DNA of 64,000 bases from contig NZ_FMYQ01000001.1 in the NCBI RefSeq assembly GCF_900096975.1, positions 310,001 through 374,000 of the forward strand, written 5' to 3'. Below are positions 21,786 through 30,617 of this stretch, in pieces. Position 1 is the first letter of the stretch; each line of letters begins with the position of its first letter. A model generated the notes under the pieces. It searched no databases. It worked only from the letters and a program-made list of their open reading frames with translations, and was not told the origin of the DNA. Position numbers and translations under genes: made by a program. Origin of the DNA: Paraburkholderia lycopersici. GTDB taxonomy: Bacteria > Pseudomonadota > Gammaproteobacteria > Burkholderiales > Burkholderiaceae.

Positions 21786-22015
21786 CAGGTTCTCCGGGAC
21801 TGCTGCTGGATTCGATCGATCCCGCCCGTCGCCGCCCGCATGCGTTGCCCGCGTGGCGCCTGGCGCTCGTATCGTTCCGAGTATGGCGGGCAGGCGCTTG
21901 CCTGCCCATTCATCAAGGGGAGCGTTCGCGTGGCGCATCGGGATGAGCCCGGATGCGCTGCGCTACGCCGAAAGGACTAGTCCGGCGCGTTTCCGCCCGC
22001 TGCATTTCGCGCGCT
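21786..22015 (-). other. narK2-narG intercistronic region with two hairpins
   Basis: No gene is seen. One perfect hairpin has GGGCAGGC (21888-21895), loop GCTT, GCCTGCCC (21900-21907). A second has GCGCATC (21933-21939) paired with GATGCGC (21952-21958) and an inner GGG/CCC. Neither has a T-run, so they look like mRNA stability or processing elements rather than full terminators. A separate narG promoter may also lie here. Confidence 0.5.
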
Positions 22016-23410
22016 TCAGCAAGGCATGGACGCGTTGCGGCGGGCGTAGAAGAACCACGTGACGAACGCGCACACCACGTAGAAACCGATGAAGCAAACG
22101 AGCGCCGGGACGGGCGAGCCGGTGATGTCGAGCGAGGTGCCGAAGCTCTTCGGAATGAAAAATCCGCCGTAGGCTCCCATGGCGCCCGCGAAGCCGAGCA
22201 CCGCCGCCGATTCCTTGCCCGCTTCGGCGAGCGCGCTTCGCTGAGCGTCGCCGCCCTTGCCCTGCGCCGCGCGCTGGTGTTGCGTGAGGAAGATCACCGG
22301 AATCATGCGGAAGGTCGAGCCGTTGCCGATGCCGGTGAGCGCGAACAGCACGACGAACATCGCGAGGAAGCCCGCGAAACCGCCCTGGGCCCCGCCCAGG
22401 GCGCCGCCCGGCAGGAAGGCGATCACGCCCGCCACGGCCGCGATCATCGCGAGGAAGGTCCAGAGCGTGACGCGCGCGCCGCCGAGCTTGTCCGAGATCC
22501 AGCCGCCGACGGGGCGCGTGAGTGCGCCGGCGAGCGGCCCGAGGAAAGCCCATGCGGTCGGGTTGATGGCAGGAAACTCGGCCTTGGTGAGCAGCGCGAG
22601 ACCCGCCGAGAACCCGATGAACGAACCGAACGTGCCGACATAGAGGAAGCACATGATCCAGTTGTGCGCGCGGCGGAAGATCACGGCTTGCTCGCGGAAC
22701 GACGCCTTCGCATCGGCGATGTCGTTCATGCCGAACCACGCCGCGAACGACGCGACGACAATGAGCGGCACCCAGACGAACCCCGCGTTCTGCAGCCAGA
22801 TGCTGTGCTCGACGCCGTTCTTCGCGTAAGTCTGGCCATCGCCGAGAAGCCCCGCGAACACGGCCGTCGAGATCACGATCGGCGTGACGAACTGCACGAC
22901 CGAGACGCCGAGGTTGCCGATGCCCGCGTTGAGGCCGGTCGCGAAGCCTTTGCGCGCCTTCGGAAAGAGGAAGCTGATGTTCGCCATCGACGAGCTGAAG
23001 TTCGCGCCGCCGAGGCCGCAGAGCAGCGCGAGCACGAGCAGCGTCGTATAGGAGGTGGACGGGTCGCGCAGCGCGAAGCCCATGCCGAGCGCCGGGACCA
23101 GCAGGCTCGCCGTGGAGATGGCGGTAAAGCGGCGGCCGCCGAAAATCGGCACGAGGAACGAATAGAAGATGCGCAGCGTGGCGCCCGAGAGCGCGGGCAG
23201 CGCCGTGAGCCAGAACAGTTCGTTCTTCGTGAAGTGGAAGCCGCCCTTGTCGAGATTGACGACCGTGACGCTCCACAGCGACCACACCACGAACGCCAGC
23301 ATCAGCGCGGGAATCGAGATCCACAGGTTGCGGGTGGCGATCTGCTCGCCGGAAGCCTGCCAGAACCTGGCGTTTTCAGGCTCCCACTGGGTCAGGAGAT
23401 ATTTGGACAT
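22016..23410 (-). CDS. narK2: Nitrate/nitrite transporter NarK (NarK2 type)
   Basis: A 464-residue MFS permease of the nitrate/nitrite porter family with 12 helices. The nitrate signature is GLGGANFSSSMANISFLFPKARKGFATGLNAGIGNLG in helix 5, and the second one is FAGAMGAYGGFFIPKSFG in helix 11. It imports nitrate to NarG, probably in exchange for nitrite. The ATG at 23410 (MSKYLLTQWEPE) is chosen over an upstream in-frame start without homology. It lies 66 bases after a wrecked narK1 paralogue, so it is now the only intact nitrate porter in the locus. Confidence 0.95.
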   Translation of the reverse strand: MSKYLLTQWEPENARFWQASGEQIATRNLWISIPALMLAFVVWSLWSVTVVNLDKGGFHFTKNELFWLTALPALSGATLRIFYSFLVPIFGGRRFTAISTASLLVPALGMGFALRDPSTSYTTLLVLALLCGLGGANFSSSMANISFLFPKARKGFATGLNAGIGNLGVSVVQFVTPIVISTAVFAGLLGDGQTYAKNGVEHSIWLQNAGFVWVPLIVVASFAAWFGMNDIADAKASFREQAVIFRRAHNWIMCFLYVGTFGSFIGFSAGLALLTKAEFPAINPTAWAFLGPLAGALTRPVGGWISDKLGGARVTLWTFLAMIAAVAGVIAFLPGGALGGAQGGFAGFLAMFVVLFALTGIGNGSTFRMIPVIFLTQHQRAAQGKGGDAQRSALAEAGKESAAVLGFAGAMGAYGGFFIPKSFGTSLDITGSPVPALVCFIGFYVVCAFVTWFFYARRNASMPC

Positions 23411-23476
23411 GATTGGGCTCGTACAGTAGGCGCCGCCTGCGCGGCGCAAAGTTGAATCATTCGGACAGACAAATCG

Positions 23477-24007
23477 TCAGGGTTGCGAAGTTTTGCCCAC
23501 CAGCGCGCCGATCTCGTGCGCCTTGCGCGCGAGTTTCGCGCTGCCGCGCGCGAACGCTTCGGAACGGAACGAGAAGTGCATGAACAACAGGCTCACGACG
23601 GTGGCGCCGAACATCAGCACGAAACAGGTAGTGCGTACGCCGGCCGCGTCCACGAACAGGCCGGGCACGAGGAATTGCCACCGTTGCGTCGCGTCCGAGA
23701 CGAGACGAGCCAGACCGGCGCGATCGTCGCGAGCATGGTGACGAAGAAGACGAGGCGGCCGCCGAAGCGGTCGGTCCAGATGCCGAGCGGCACGCGCGCG
23801 AGCGAGCCCGTGAGCACCGGCATCGCGGCGACGAGGCCGAATCCGGTATCGGAGAGATGGAGTTGTTTCTTGAGCGGAATGCCGAGGATCGCGAACATCA
23901 TCCAGACGGCAAAGCAGATCGTGAATGCGAACGTGCTCGAACCGGGCGCGCGCCAGGCACGGCCATCGGCCAGGACTTGCGCCTGGGCGGGATGCGACGG
24001 CTTTCAT
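23477..24007 (-). pseudogene. narK1: narK1 remnant: MFS nitrate/proton symporter with internal deletion and frameshifts
   Basis: The gene starts normally (ATG at 24007, GAGGG seven bases upstream). Within about eight codons the MFS-like sequence moves to a second frame (APGSSTFAFTICFAVWMMFAILGIP, then GSLARVPLGIWTDRFGGR, the MFS loop 2-3 signature). At about 23690-23705 this helix-3 sequence joins directly to the last helix and tail of a NarK protein (FVLMFGATVVSLLFMHFSFRSEAFARG) in the original frame. The reading frame is therefore broken twice, and roughly helices 4-11 are missing. The junction carries the tandem repeat CTCGTCTCGTCTCGG. narK1-narK2-narGHJI is the usual order in related Burkholderia, so this is a decayed first porter. 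Confidence 0.85.
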
Positions 24008-24262
24008 GAATTTCCCTCTTGTCGTTTCGTTGACGTGACAAGCGTAGGAAAGACGAAAGGTCCGGACTATTCTCCGCAGGGAGTGGGCGACGATGCGCCG
24101 CTAGATCTTAAGGAGTAATACGGGGAGAACGAGGCGGCACGGAAGGAAAACCGCATGCATGCACACGGCGCCGCTGAACAACGAAGCGCGACAGGAATAT
24201 GGCGAAAGGCCGCAGCGTGTCGTGCAACACGCTACGGCGCGATGCCGCATGCCGCAGGCGGA
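24008..24262 (-). promoter_or_regulatory. Probable nar operon promoter region and purU 3' region
   Basis: No gene is seen. The nar operon promoter should lie here. One minus-strand TACTCCT (24117-24111) matches the NarL heptamer TACYYMT, but a single heptamer is weak evidence. No clear FNR box (TTGAT-N4-ATCAA) was found. A hairpin AGCGTGT (24214-24220), six-base loop, ACACGCT (24227-24233) lies 30 bases after the purU stop and may help end purU transcription, though no T-run follows. Confidence 0.4.
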
Positions 24263-25132
24263 TTAGCGGAAGACCACGGTCTTGTGTCCGTTGAGCACGA
24301 TGCGATGCTCGACGTGCCACTTCACCGCGCGCGCGAGCGTGACGCATTCCACGTCGCGGCCGATGGCCGTGAGTTGCTCCGGCGTCATGTTGTGGTCCAC
24401 GCGCTCGACTTCCTGCTCGATGATCGGGCCTTCGTCGAGATCGGACGTCACATAGTGCGCCGTTGCGCCGATTAGCTTCACGCCGCGGTCGAACGCCTGG
24501 TAGTAAGGCTTCGCGCCCTTGAAGCTCGGCAGGAAGGAATGGTGAATGTTGATCGCGCGGCCTTCGAGCGCGTTGCACAACTGCGGCGAGAGGATCTGCA
24601 TGTAGCGCGCGAGCACCACGAGATCGGCGCCCTCGCGGTTCACCACTTCGAGCACGCGCGCTTCCTGCGCGGCCTTGTCCGCGTCCGTGCCGCCGAGCAG
24701 CGGGAAGTGATGGAACGGAATGTTGTAGCCCGCGGCGAGCTGATAGAAGTCCTTGTGATTCGAGATGATCGCGGGAATCTCGATAGGCAGTTGCCCGGTG
24801 CGATAGCGGAACAACAGGTCGTTCAGGCAGTGGCCGATCTTCGACACCATGATGACCACGCGCGGCTTCACGTTCGCATCATGCAGCTCCCAGCGCATGC
24901 CGAACTCCTGCGCGAGCGGCTCGAATGCGCTGCGCAGACCGTCGAGGCCCGGGTCGCCGCCCACCTGCTGGAAGTGCACGCGCATGAAGAACTCGCCCGT
25001 GTGGCTGTCGCCGAACTGGGCCGAGTCGAGAATATTGCTGCCGCGCTCGAACAGAAAGCCCGACACGGCATGCACGATGCCCGGCCGGTCGGCGCACGAC
25101 AGTTTGAGGATGAAGCTGTGATCGGTCGACAT
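24263..25132 (-). CDS. purU: Formyltetrahydrofolate deformylase
   Basis: A 289-residue enzyme that hydrolyses 10-formyl-THF to THF and formate, balancing one-carbon pools and feeding PurT. An N-terminal ACT domain (about 6-85, LSCADRPGIVHAVSGFLFERG) is followed by a formyltransferase-fold catalytic domain with SKIGHCLNDLLFR, NIHHSFLPSFKGAKPY (catalytic His) and TSDLDEGPII (catalytic Asp). The ATG at 25132 is chosen because the family begins there; an in-frame upstream extension has no homology. Normal length. Confidence 0.96.
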   Translation of the reverse strand: MSTDHSFILKLSCADRPGIVHAVSGFLFERGSNILDSAQFGDSHTGEFFMRVHFQQVGGDPGLDGLRSAFEPLAQEFGMRWELHDANVKPRVVIMVSKIGHCLNDLLFRYRTGQLPIEIPAIISNHKDFYQLAAGYNIPFHHFPLLGGTDADKAAQEARVLEVVNREGADLVVLARYMQILSPQLCNALEGRAINIHHSFLPSFKGAKPYYQAFDRGVKLIGATAHYVTSDLDEGPIIEQEVERVDHNMTPEQLTAIGRDVECVTLARAVKWHVEHRIVLNGHKTVVFR

Positions 25133-25208
25133 GACCTTGATAACTCCCGTCAATACTTTGGTGTTGCTAAAAGGGCCTGGGTTTGGGCTGGAAAAAACCG
25201 GCGCCCTT

Positions 25209-26066
25209 TCACAGCGTCGGCGGCTCGAAGATCGCGGCAATGCCCTCGCACGCGTCTTCGTCTATCCATTGGCGGCGTAGCAGGCAGTCGAGCGTCGCGA
25301 GGCTCGCGTCCACCGTCATCGCGCCTTCCTCGATCCAGCGCGCGGCTTCGTCGATGCGCGCGAGGCGGTGCTCGCCGACTTCGCCGTCCTGGTTGTGCGG
25401 TACGAAGTCGGCAGGCAGCACGAGATCGTAGACGAAGATCTGCTCGGCCTGCGTGCCTTCCGGCAGCGACTGCAGCACGTGGACGGTACGGCCCGCGCGC
25501 GCCTCGCGCGCCAGTTCCTCGGCGATGCCCGCCTCTTCCCAGCATTCCTTCACGAGCGTGGCCTCGATGCCGAAGCCCCAGCCGATGCCGCCCGCCACGA
25601 CGTTGTCGAGCATGCCCGGGTCGGTGGCCTTGGTGTCGCTGCGCCGCGCGATCCACAGTTGCGGCGCGCGATCGTCGTATTCTACGACGCCGTTCAGATG
25701 CACCGCGTAGGTCATCGTGCCGAAAAAACGCGAGGCCGCACGCTCGATATAGGCGAGCGGCGGCGCGTCGAACGCGTTGCGGATCGCGTAGGTTTCGTTG
25801 CGCCAGCCCGGAACGCGGCCTTCTGCCGCCAGCGCGCCGATCACCGAGCCGAGCGCCGCGCTGCGCGCCGTGACGTTGTCGAAGTGCGGGGCGAGCGTTA
25901 CGCGCGCGCTCTGGGCGTCGCCGTCGATCTCGAACACGTCGGGCCAGCGCGCGAGCAGCGCGACGTCGTCCTCGCGTATCCAGCCCACACGCTCGTCGCC
26001 GATATGAAACGGCAGATGCGCGCCGGCATCGAAACGCCGCGCGTCGGTAATACAAGGCAAGGTCAT
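25209..26066 (-). CDS. DUF4743 / Nudix hydrolase family protein (thiamine-pyrophosphokinase-associated type)
   Basis: A 285-residue protein. The N-terminal 115 residues match the DUF4743 region found in fungal and plant proteins linked to thiamine pyrophosphokinase. The C-terminal half is a Nudix fold whose box reads GGIGWGFGIEATLVKECWEEAGI. The box keeps the catalytic-helix glutamates (KECWEEAG), but the first canonical Glu is Phe. Fungal and plant relatives act on damaged thiamine diphosphate forms; this member's substrate is unproven. Next on the minus strand upstream is a LysE exporter gene ending 19 bases away, suggesting co-transcription. Confidence 0.82.
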   Translation of the reverse strand: MTLPCITDARRFDAGAHLPFHIGDERVGWIREDDVALLARWPDVFEIDGDAQSARVTLAPHFDNVTARSAALGSVIGALAAEGRVPGWRNETYAIRNAFDAPPLAYIERAASRFFGTMTYAVHLNGVVEYDDRAPQLWIARRSDTKATDPGMLDNVVAGGIGWGFGIEATLVKECWEEAGIAEELAREARAGRTVHVLQSLPEGTQAEQIFVYDLVLPADFVPHNQDGEVGEHRLARIDEAARWIEEGAMTVDASLATLDCLLRRQWIDEDACEGIAAIFEPPTL

Positions 26067-26084
26067 CGGTCAGGACTCCATAGA

Positions 26085-26699
26085 TCAGTCACGCAGCGCA
26101 ACGCGAATGCCGATGGCGATGAACGTGAGGCCGGCCAGGCGGTCGAGCCACGCGCCCGCGCGCGGCCGACGCTTCAGCCAGCCGCCGATCGTGCCCGCAC
26201 ATAGCCCGAACGCCGAGAACACCACGACCGTTTGCGCCATGAACACGAGGCCGAGCTCGAGCATCTGCAGCGTGACGCTCTGCGCGCCGTGCGCATCCAC
26301 GAACTGCGGCAGGAACACGACGAAGAAGAGCGTCACCTTCGGATTCATGATGTTGCCGAGCACGCTCTGGCGAAAAATCGCGGAGAGCGGCTGGCGCGGC
26401 CGGTCGCCGGCGGTGGCGAGCCCCTGGCTGCGCAACGCCTTCACGCCGATCCACACGAGATACGCCGCGCCCGCGAGCTTGAGGATCTGGAACGCGAGCG
26501 GCGACGAACGCAGCACGGCCGCCACGCCGAGCGCGGCGAGCGTGGTGTGGAACGTCACGCCCGCTGCGAAGCCCAGCGCGGCGACGAGGCCGGCGGCGCG
26601 GCCCTGCGAGATGCCGCGCGCGAGCACCTGGAGATTGTCGGGGCCGGGCGCGAAGGTGATGGCGATGGAGGTGGCGAGAAAGAGCGCGAAATTCGGCAT
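26085..26699 (-). CDS. LysE/RhtB family amino-acid exporter
   Basis: A 204-residue inner-membrane protein with about six hydrophobic helices. It starts with the family signature FALFLATSIAITFAPGPDNLQVLARGISQGRAAGLVAALGFAAG. A second conserved stretch is LGNIMNPKVTLFFVVFLPQFV. LysE/RhtB proteins export amino acids or related metabolites; specificity is not readable. It lies 39 bases after apt and 18 bases before the Nudix gene on the same strand. Confidence 0.9.
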   Translation of the reverse strand: MPNFALFLATSIAITFAPGPDNLQVLARGISQGRAAGLVAALGFAAGVTFHTTLAALGVAAVLRSSPLAFQILKLAGAAYLVWIGVKALRSQGLATAGDRPRQPLSAIFRQSVLGNIMNPKVTLFFVVFLPQFVDAHGAQSVTLQMLELGLVFMAQTVVVFSAFGLCAGTIGGWLKRRPRAGAWLDRLAGLTFIAIGIRVALRD

Positions 26700-26738
26700 G
26701 AGGGGTCGCTCGCGTGGCGTGGGTCGTGTCGTGGGCGT

Positions 26739-27305
26739 TCAGTGACCGCCGAAAGCGGTCACGGTGAAGAGCGGCAGGCCCGCATCGGTGAGCAGCTTCG
26801 AGCCGCCGAGGTCCGGCAGGTCGATGATCGCCGCGCCCTCCACCACGCTCGCGCCGAGGTGTTCGAGCAGCAGCTTGCCCGCCATCATGGTGCCGCCCGT
26901 CGCGATCAGGTCGTCGACGATCACCACGCGGTCGCCCTGGCCGCAGGCGTCCTCGTGGATCTCGACGGTCGCTTCGCCGTATTCGAGCTTGTAGGTCTCG
27001 GAAACGGTCCTGTACGGCAGCTTGCCGATCTTGCGGATCGGAATGAAGCCCACGTTCAGTTCATAGGCGACGATCGGCCCGATGATGAAACCGCGCGCGT
27101 CGAGGCCCGCCACGTAATCGAGCTTCGCGTCCACGTAGCGCTCGACGAAGAGGTCGATCAGCACGCGCAGCCCTTTGGGGTGGCCGATGAGCGGGGTGAT
27201 GTCGCGAAACTGCACTCCCGGCTGAGGCCAGTCGGGCACCGTGCGGATCAGGCTGTTCACGAACTGGGCGGCTTCGGCGCTCGGGTTCGCCGGTGCGTTG
27301 GACAT
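26739..27305 (-). CDS. apt: Adenine phosphoribosyltransferase
   Basis: A 188-residue type I phosphoribosyltransferase that makes AMP from adenine and PRPP. Features are the PRPP loop [18 protein letters not shown] (about 126-143), the adenine-side motif [14 protein letters not shown] (33-46) and [14 protein letters not shown]. Length is normal. First of a possible apt-lysE-Nudix-purU string on the minus strand. Confidence 0.97.
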   Translation of the reverse strand: MSNAPANPSAEAAQFVNSLIRTVPDWPQPGVQFRDITPLIGHPKGLRVLIDLFVERYVDAKLDYVAGLDARGFIIGPIVAYELNVGFIPIRKIGKLPYRTVSETYKLEYGEATVEIHEDACGQGDRVVIVDDLIATGGTMMAGKLLLEHLGASVVEGAAIIDLPDLGGSKLLTDAGLPLFTVTAFGGH

Positions 27306-27408
27306 GATTTCTCCGGGTATTGACGGGATACGGAATAGCGGACAGCAGGATGCCTAAACGGGGGCACGACCCGCAAGCCTGGTCTGGCGATTCTGCGCTG
27401 CGCACATT

Positions 27409-29424
27409 TCAGGCCGCTGCCGCGCCCGCGCCGGCGGTGCCCGGCTTGCGGTGCCGCGAGAGCCGCTCCTCGGCCTGCGCGAGCTGCTCGGGCAAGCCGC
27501 GCAGCACGACGATGTCGGCCTGGCGCAGTTTGGTCGACGGGTCCGGCTCCACGCCGCGAATGCCGTGGCGGCGGATTGCCGTCACCTCGACGCCCAGGTC
27601 GTAGAGACCCAGTTCCGCGAGCGTGCGGCCCACGGCGTCGGCGCGCTCGTCGACCGGTACGGATTGTAGCCGCACCTGCTCGTGACCGTCCTCGCCCGCA
27701 TCGTCGGTGCCGTGGAAATAGCCGCGCAGCAGGCTGTAGCGCTCGTCGCGCAGCTCTTCCACGCGGCGCACGACGCGGCGCATCGGCACGCCCATCACCA
27801 CCAGCATGTGCGAGGCGAGCATCAGGCTGCCTTCCACGATCTCCGGAATCACCTCGGTCGCGCCGGCGGCGAGCAGGCGTTCGAGATCGGCGTCGTCCAC
27901 CGTGCGCACGATCACCGGCAATGTCGGCTCCAGTTCGTGGATGTGATGGAGCACGCGAAACGCCGACTGCGTATTCGCATAGGTGATCGCCACCGCCGCC
28001 GCCCGGTGGATGCCCGCCGCGACGAGCGACTCGCGCCGCGCCGCATCGCCGAACACCACCGACTCGCCCGCGGCGGCCGCGGCCGCCACGCGGTCCGGGT
28101 CGAGGTCGAGCGCGACATAGGAGAGGCCCTCGTATTCGAGCATGCGCGCGAGGTTCTGCCCCGCCCGGCCATAGCCGCACACGATCACGTGGCCGCTCTG
28201 CTTGATGCTTTGCGTGGCGATGCGCGTCATCATCAGCGACTGCTGCATCCATTCCGTCGAAGAAAGGCGCAGCACGATGCGGTCGGCGTTCTGGATCAGG
28301 AACGGCGCGGCCAGCATCGAGAGCAGCATCGAGGCGAGGATGACCTGGAGCAGCGTCGGATCGACGAGATGCTTGTCGAGAATGAGATTGAGCAGCACGA
28401 AGCCGAACTCGCCCGCCTGCGCGAGCCCGAGGCCCGAGCGCATCGCCACGCCCGGCGACGCGCCGAACAGGCGCGCGAGCGCCGTGATCATCACGGCCTT
28501 GAGCACGATCGGCCCGACGAGGAACGCCGCCACGAGCAGCGGATGCTGCCAGATCACGTGCGGGTTGAGCAGCATGCCCGTGGTCACGAAGAAGAGGCCG
28601 AGCAGCACGTCGCGAAACGGCTTGATGTCCTCTTCCACCTGATGCCGGTACGGCGTTTCGGCGATCAGCATGCCCGCGATGAACGCGCCGAGCGCGAGCG
28701 AGAGGCCGAATTTGTCGGTGATGAACGCGGCGCCGAGCGTGACGAGCAGCACGTTGAGCACGAACAGCTCCTGCGAGCGGCGCCGCGCGACCACGTTGAA
28801 CCAGCGCGTCATGAACTTCTGCCCGACGATGAGCAGGATGCCGAGCGCGAGCACGATCTTCACGGCGGCCGTGCCGAGCGACTCGACGAGCGACGCCGAC
28901 GAGCCGCCGAACGCCGCGATCACGATGAGGAGCGGCACCACGGCCAGATCCTGGAACAGCAGCACGCCGAGGATATTGCGACCGTGTTCGGACTCGATCT
29001 CGAGCCGCTCCGAAAGCATCTTGCTGACGATGGCCGTGGACGACATGGCGAGCGCGCCGCCCAGCGCCACGCACGCCTGCCACGTGATATGCACCCACGG
29101 CTCCAGCACGAGCCCGAGCAGGAGCGCCACGACGATCGTGCCCAGCACCTGCGAGAGCCCGAGACCGAATACGGCGTGGCGCATGGCGCGCAGCTTGGAG
29201 AGCGAAAACTCGAGGCCGATGGAGAACATCAGGAACACGACGCCGAACTCGGCCAGGTTCTGCGCGCCGTGCGTGTCCGGCACGATGCCGAGCGCGCGCG
29301 GCCCCACGAGAATGCCGACCGTGAGGTAGCCGAGCATCGGCGGCAGATTGAGAAAACGGAACAGCACGACGCCAACCACCGAGGCGAGCAGCAGGAACAA
29401 CGTCATTTCCAGCGGGGAGATCAT
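27409..29424 (-). CDS. CPA2-family monovalent cation:proton antiporter (KefB/KefC-like) with RCK domain
   Basis: A 671-residue protein. Residues 1-385 hold about 12-13 membrane helices (GVVFLMFSIGLEFSLSKLRAM, FGLSLALGAFIAGMLIAETPYRHQ). They are followed by a cytoplasmic TrkA-N Rossmann domain (HVIVCGYGRAGQNLARML, about 412-430) and a TrkA-C domain near the end. The build is that of potassium/proton antiporters gated by nucleotides or glutathione adducts. It is divergent from kdsD. Ion specificity and gating ligand are not determinable; YbaL and KefB/KefC are equally plausible relatives. Confidence 0.88.
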   Translation of the reverse strand: MISPLEMTLFLLLASVVGVVLFRFLNLPPMLGYLTVGILVGPRALGIVPDTHGAQNLAEFGVVFLMFSIGLEFSLSKLRAMRHAVFGLGLSQVLGTIVVALLLGLVLEPWVHITWQACVALGGALAMSSTAIVSKMLSERLEIESEHGRNILGVLLFQDLAVVPLLIVIAAFGGSSASLVESLGTAAVKIVLALGILLIVGQKFMTRWFNVVARRRSQELFVLNVLLVTLGAAFITDKFGLSLALGAFIAGMLIAETPYRHQVEEDIKPFRDVLLGLFFVTTGMLLNPHVIWQHPLLVAAFLVGPIVLKAVMITALARLFGASPGVAMRSGLGLAQAGEFGFVLLNLILDKHLVDPTLLQVILASMLLSMLAAPFLIQNADRIVLRLSSTEWMQQSLMMTRIATQSIKQSGHVIVCGYGRAGQNLARMLEYEGLSYVALDLDPDRVAAAAAAGESVVFGDAARRESLVAAGIHRAAAVAITYANTQSAFRVLHHIHELEPTLPVIVRTVDDADLERLLAAGATEVIPEIVEGSLMLASHMLVVMGVPMRRVVRRVEELRDERYSLLRGYFHGTDDAGEDGHEQVRLQSVPVDERADAVGRTLAELGLYDLGVEVTAIRRHGIRGVEPDPSTKLRQADIVVLRGLPEQLAQAEERLSRHRKPGTAGAGAAAA

Positions 29425-29618
29425 CGTGTGAAGCGTCCTCGTTCGTCAGCGTTACCGGCGATGCAAATTCTGCCCGGCGCCGGGTTAATGATCGACGCAA
29501 AGGCGGCCACATGGGAAGTACCACAGAGAACAGCAGGGGGACTGCGGGGTCGAGCCAGGCGGCTCGCGCACGAGGTTTTCGCGCTGGGGGCGTCGGCGCG
29601 GCGCGCAGACGCCTTTGC

Positions 29619-29624
29619 TATACT
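29619..29624 (+). promoter_or_regulatory. Candidate -10 element of kdsD
   Basis: TATACT ends six bases before the kdsD ATG, which would put the transcript start at or next to the start codon. No good -35 hexamer lies at the right distance. If used, the kdsD mRNA would be leaderless. Confidence 0.35.
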
Positions 29625-29630
29625 CCGCGG

Positions 29631-30617
29631 ATGATAGCGAAAATCAATGGCGACCGGGCGCTGAAGCTCGCTCGCGACGTGCTCGACATCGAAGCCGACG
29701 CCGTGCGCGGGCTTCGCGACCGGCTCGACGACAACTTCGTCGCGGCCGTCGATCTCATCCTCAGTTGCCGCGGGCGCGTGGTCGTTTCCGGCATCGGCAA
29801 ATCGGGTCACATTGCCCGCAAGCTCGCCGCCACGCTGGCCTCCACCGGCACGCCGGCGTTCTTCGTGCATCCGGCCGAAGCGAGCCACGGCGACCTCGGC
29901 ATGGTCACCGCCGACGACGTCTTCATCGGCCTTTCCAACTCCGGCGAGTCCGAAGAACTCGTGGCGATCCTGCCGCTCGTCAAGCGCATCGGCGCGAAGC
30001 TCATCGGCATAACGGGCAATCGCCCGCAATCGACACTCGGCAAGCTCTCGGACGTGCATCTGGACGCGGGCGTCAAAAAAGAAGCCTGCCCGCTGAATCT
30101 CGCGCCCACCGCGAGCACCACGGCGGCGCTCGCCCTCTCCGACGCGCTCGCGGTCGCGGTGCTCGACGCGCGCGGCTTCGGCGTCGACGACTTCGCGCGC
30201 TCGCATCCGGGCGGCGCGCTCGGCCGGCGCCTGCTGACCTACGTGCGCGACGTAATGCGCACCGGCAGCGAAATCCCGAAGGTGCGTCACGGCGCCACAG
30301 TGCGCGACGCGCTCTTCCAGCTCACGGCCAAGCGCATGGGCATGACGGCGATCGTCGACGAGAACGACCGCGCGGAAGGCATCTTCACCGACGGCGACCT
30401 GCGCCGCGTGCTGGAGCGCGTCGGCGATTTCCGCGACCTGCCGATCGAGCGGGTCATGACGAAGGGCCCGCGCACCATCGGCCCGGACCAGCTCGCGGTC
30501 GAAGCTGTGGAACTGATGGAGCGCCATCGCATCAACCAGATGCTGGTCGTCGATGCCGAAGGCACGCTGGTCGGCGCGCTCAACATGCACGACCTGTTCT
30601 CCAAGAAGGTGATCTGA
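29631..30617 (+). CDS. kdsD: D-arabinose 5-phosphate isomerase
   Basis: A 328-residue enzyme converting ribulose 5-phosphate to arabinose 5-phosphate, the first committed step to Kdo in lipopolysaccharide. An N-terminal SIS domain (about 35-175, VVVSGIGKSGHIARKLAATLASTGTPAFFVHPAEASHGDLG) is followed by two CBS repeats (about 205-328). The frame is open upstream, but homology starts at the ATG at 29631. There is no recognisable ribosome site before it. First gene of kdsD-kdsC-lptC-lptA-lptB; its stop overlaps the kdsC start by one base. Confidence 0.97.
   Translation: MIAKINGDRALKLARDVLDIEADAVRGLRDRLDDNFVAAVDLILSCRGRVVVSGIGKSGHIARKLAATLASTGTPAFFVHPAEASHGDLGMVTADDVFIGLSNSGESEELVAILPLVKRIGAKLIGITGNRPQSTLGKLSDVHLDAGVKKEACPLNLAPTASTTAALALSDALAVAVLDARGFGVDDFARSHPGGALGRRLLTYVRDVMRTGSEIPKVRHGATVRDALFQLTAKRMGMTAIVDENDRAEGIFTDGDLRRVLERVGDFRDLPIERVMTKGPRTIGPDQLAVEAVELMERHRINQMLVVDAEGTLVGALNMHDLFSKKVI

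Noticed and set aside
18444..21980. A 1178-codon plus-strand open frame opposite narG
   Set aside because: Arg/Ala/His-rich low-complexity translation antisense to a clearly real NarG; a GC-skew artefact.
24018..24042. CTTGTC...GACAAG dyad upstream of narK1, considered as an FNR box
   Set aside because: Neither spacing nor half-sites match TTGAT-N4-ATCAA; its inner TTGTC/GTCAA arrangement is two bases too short.
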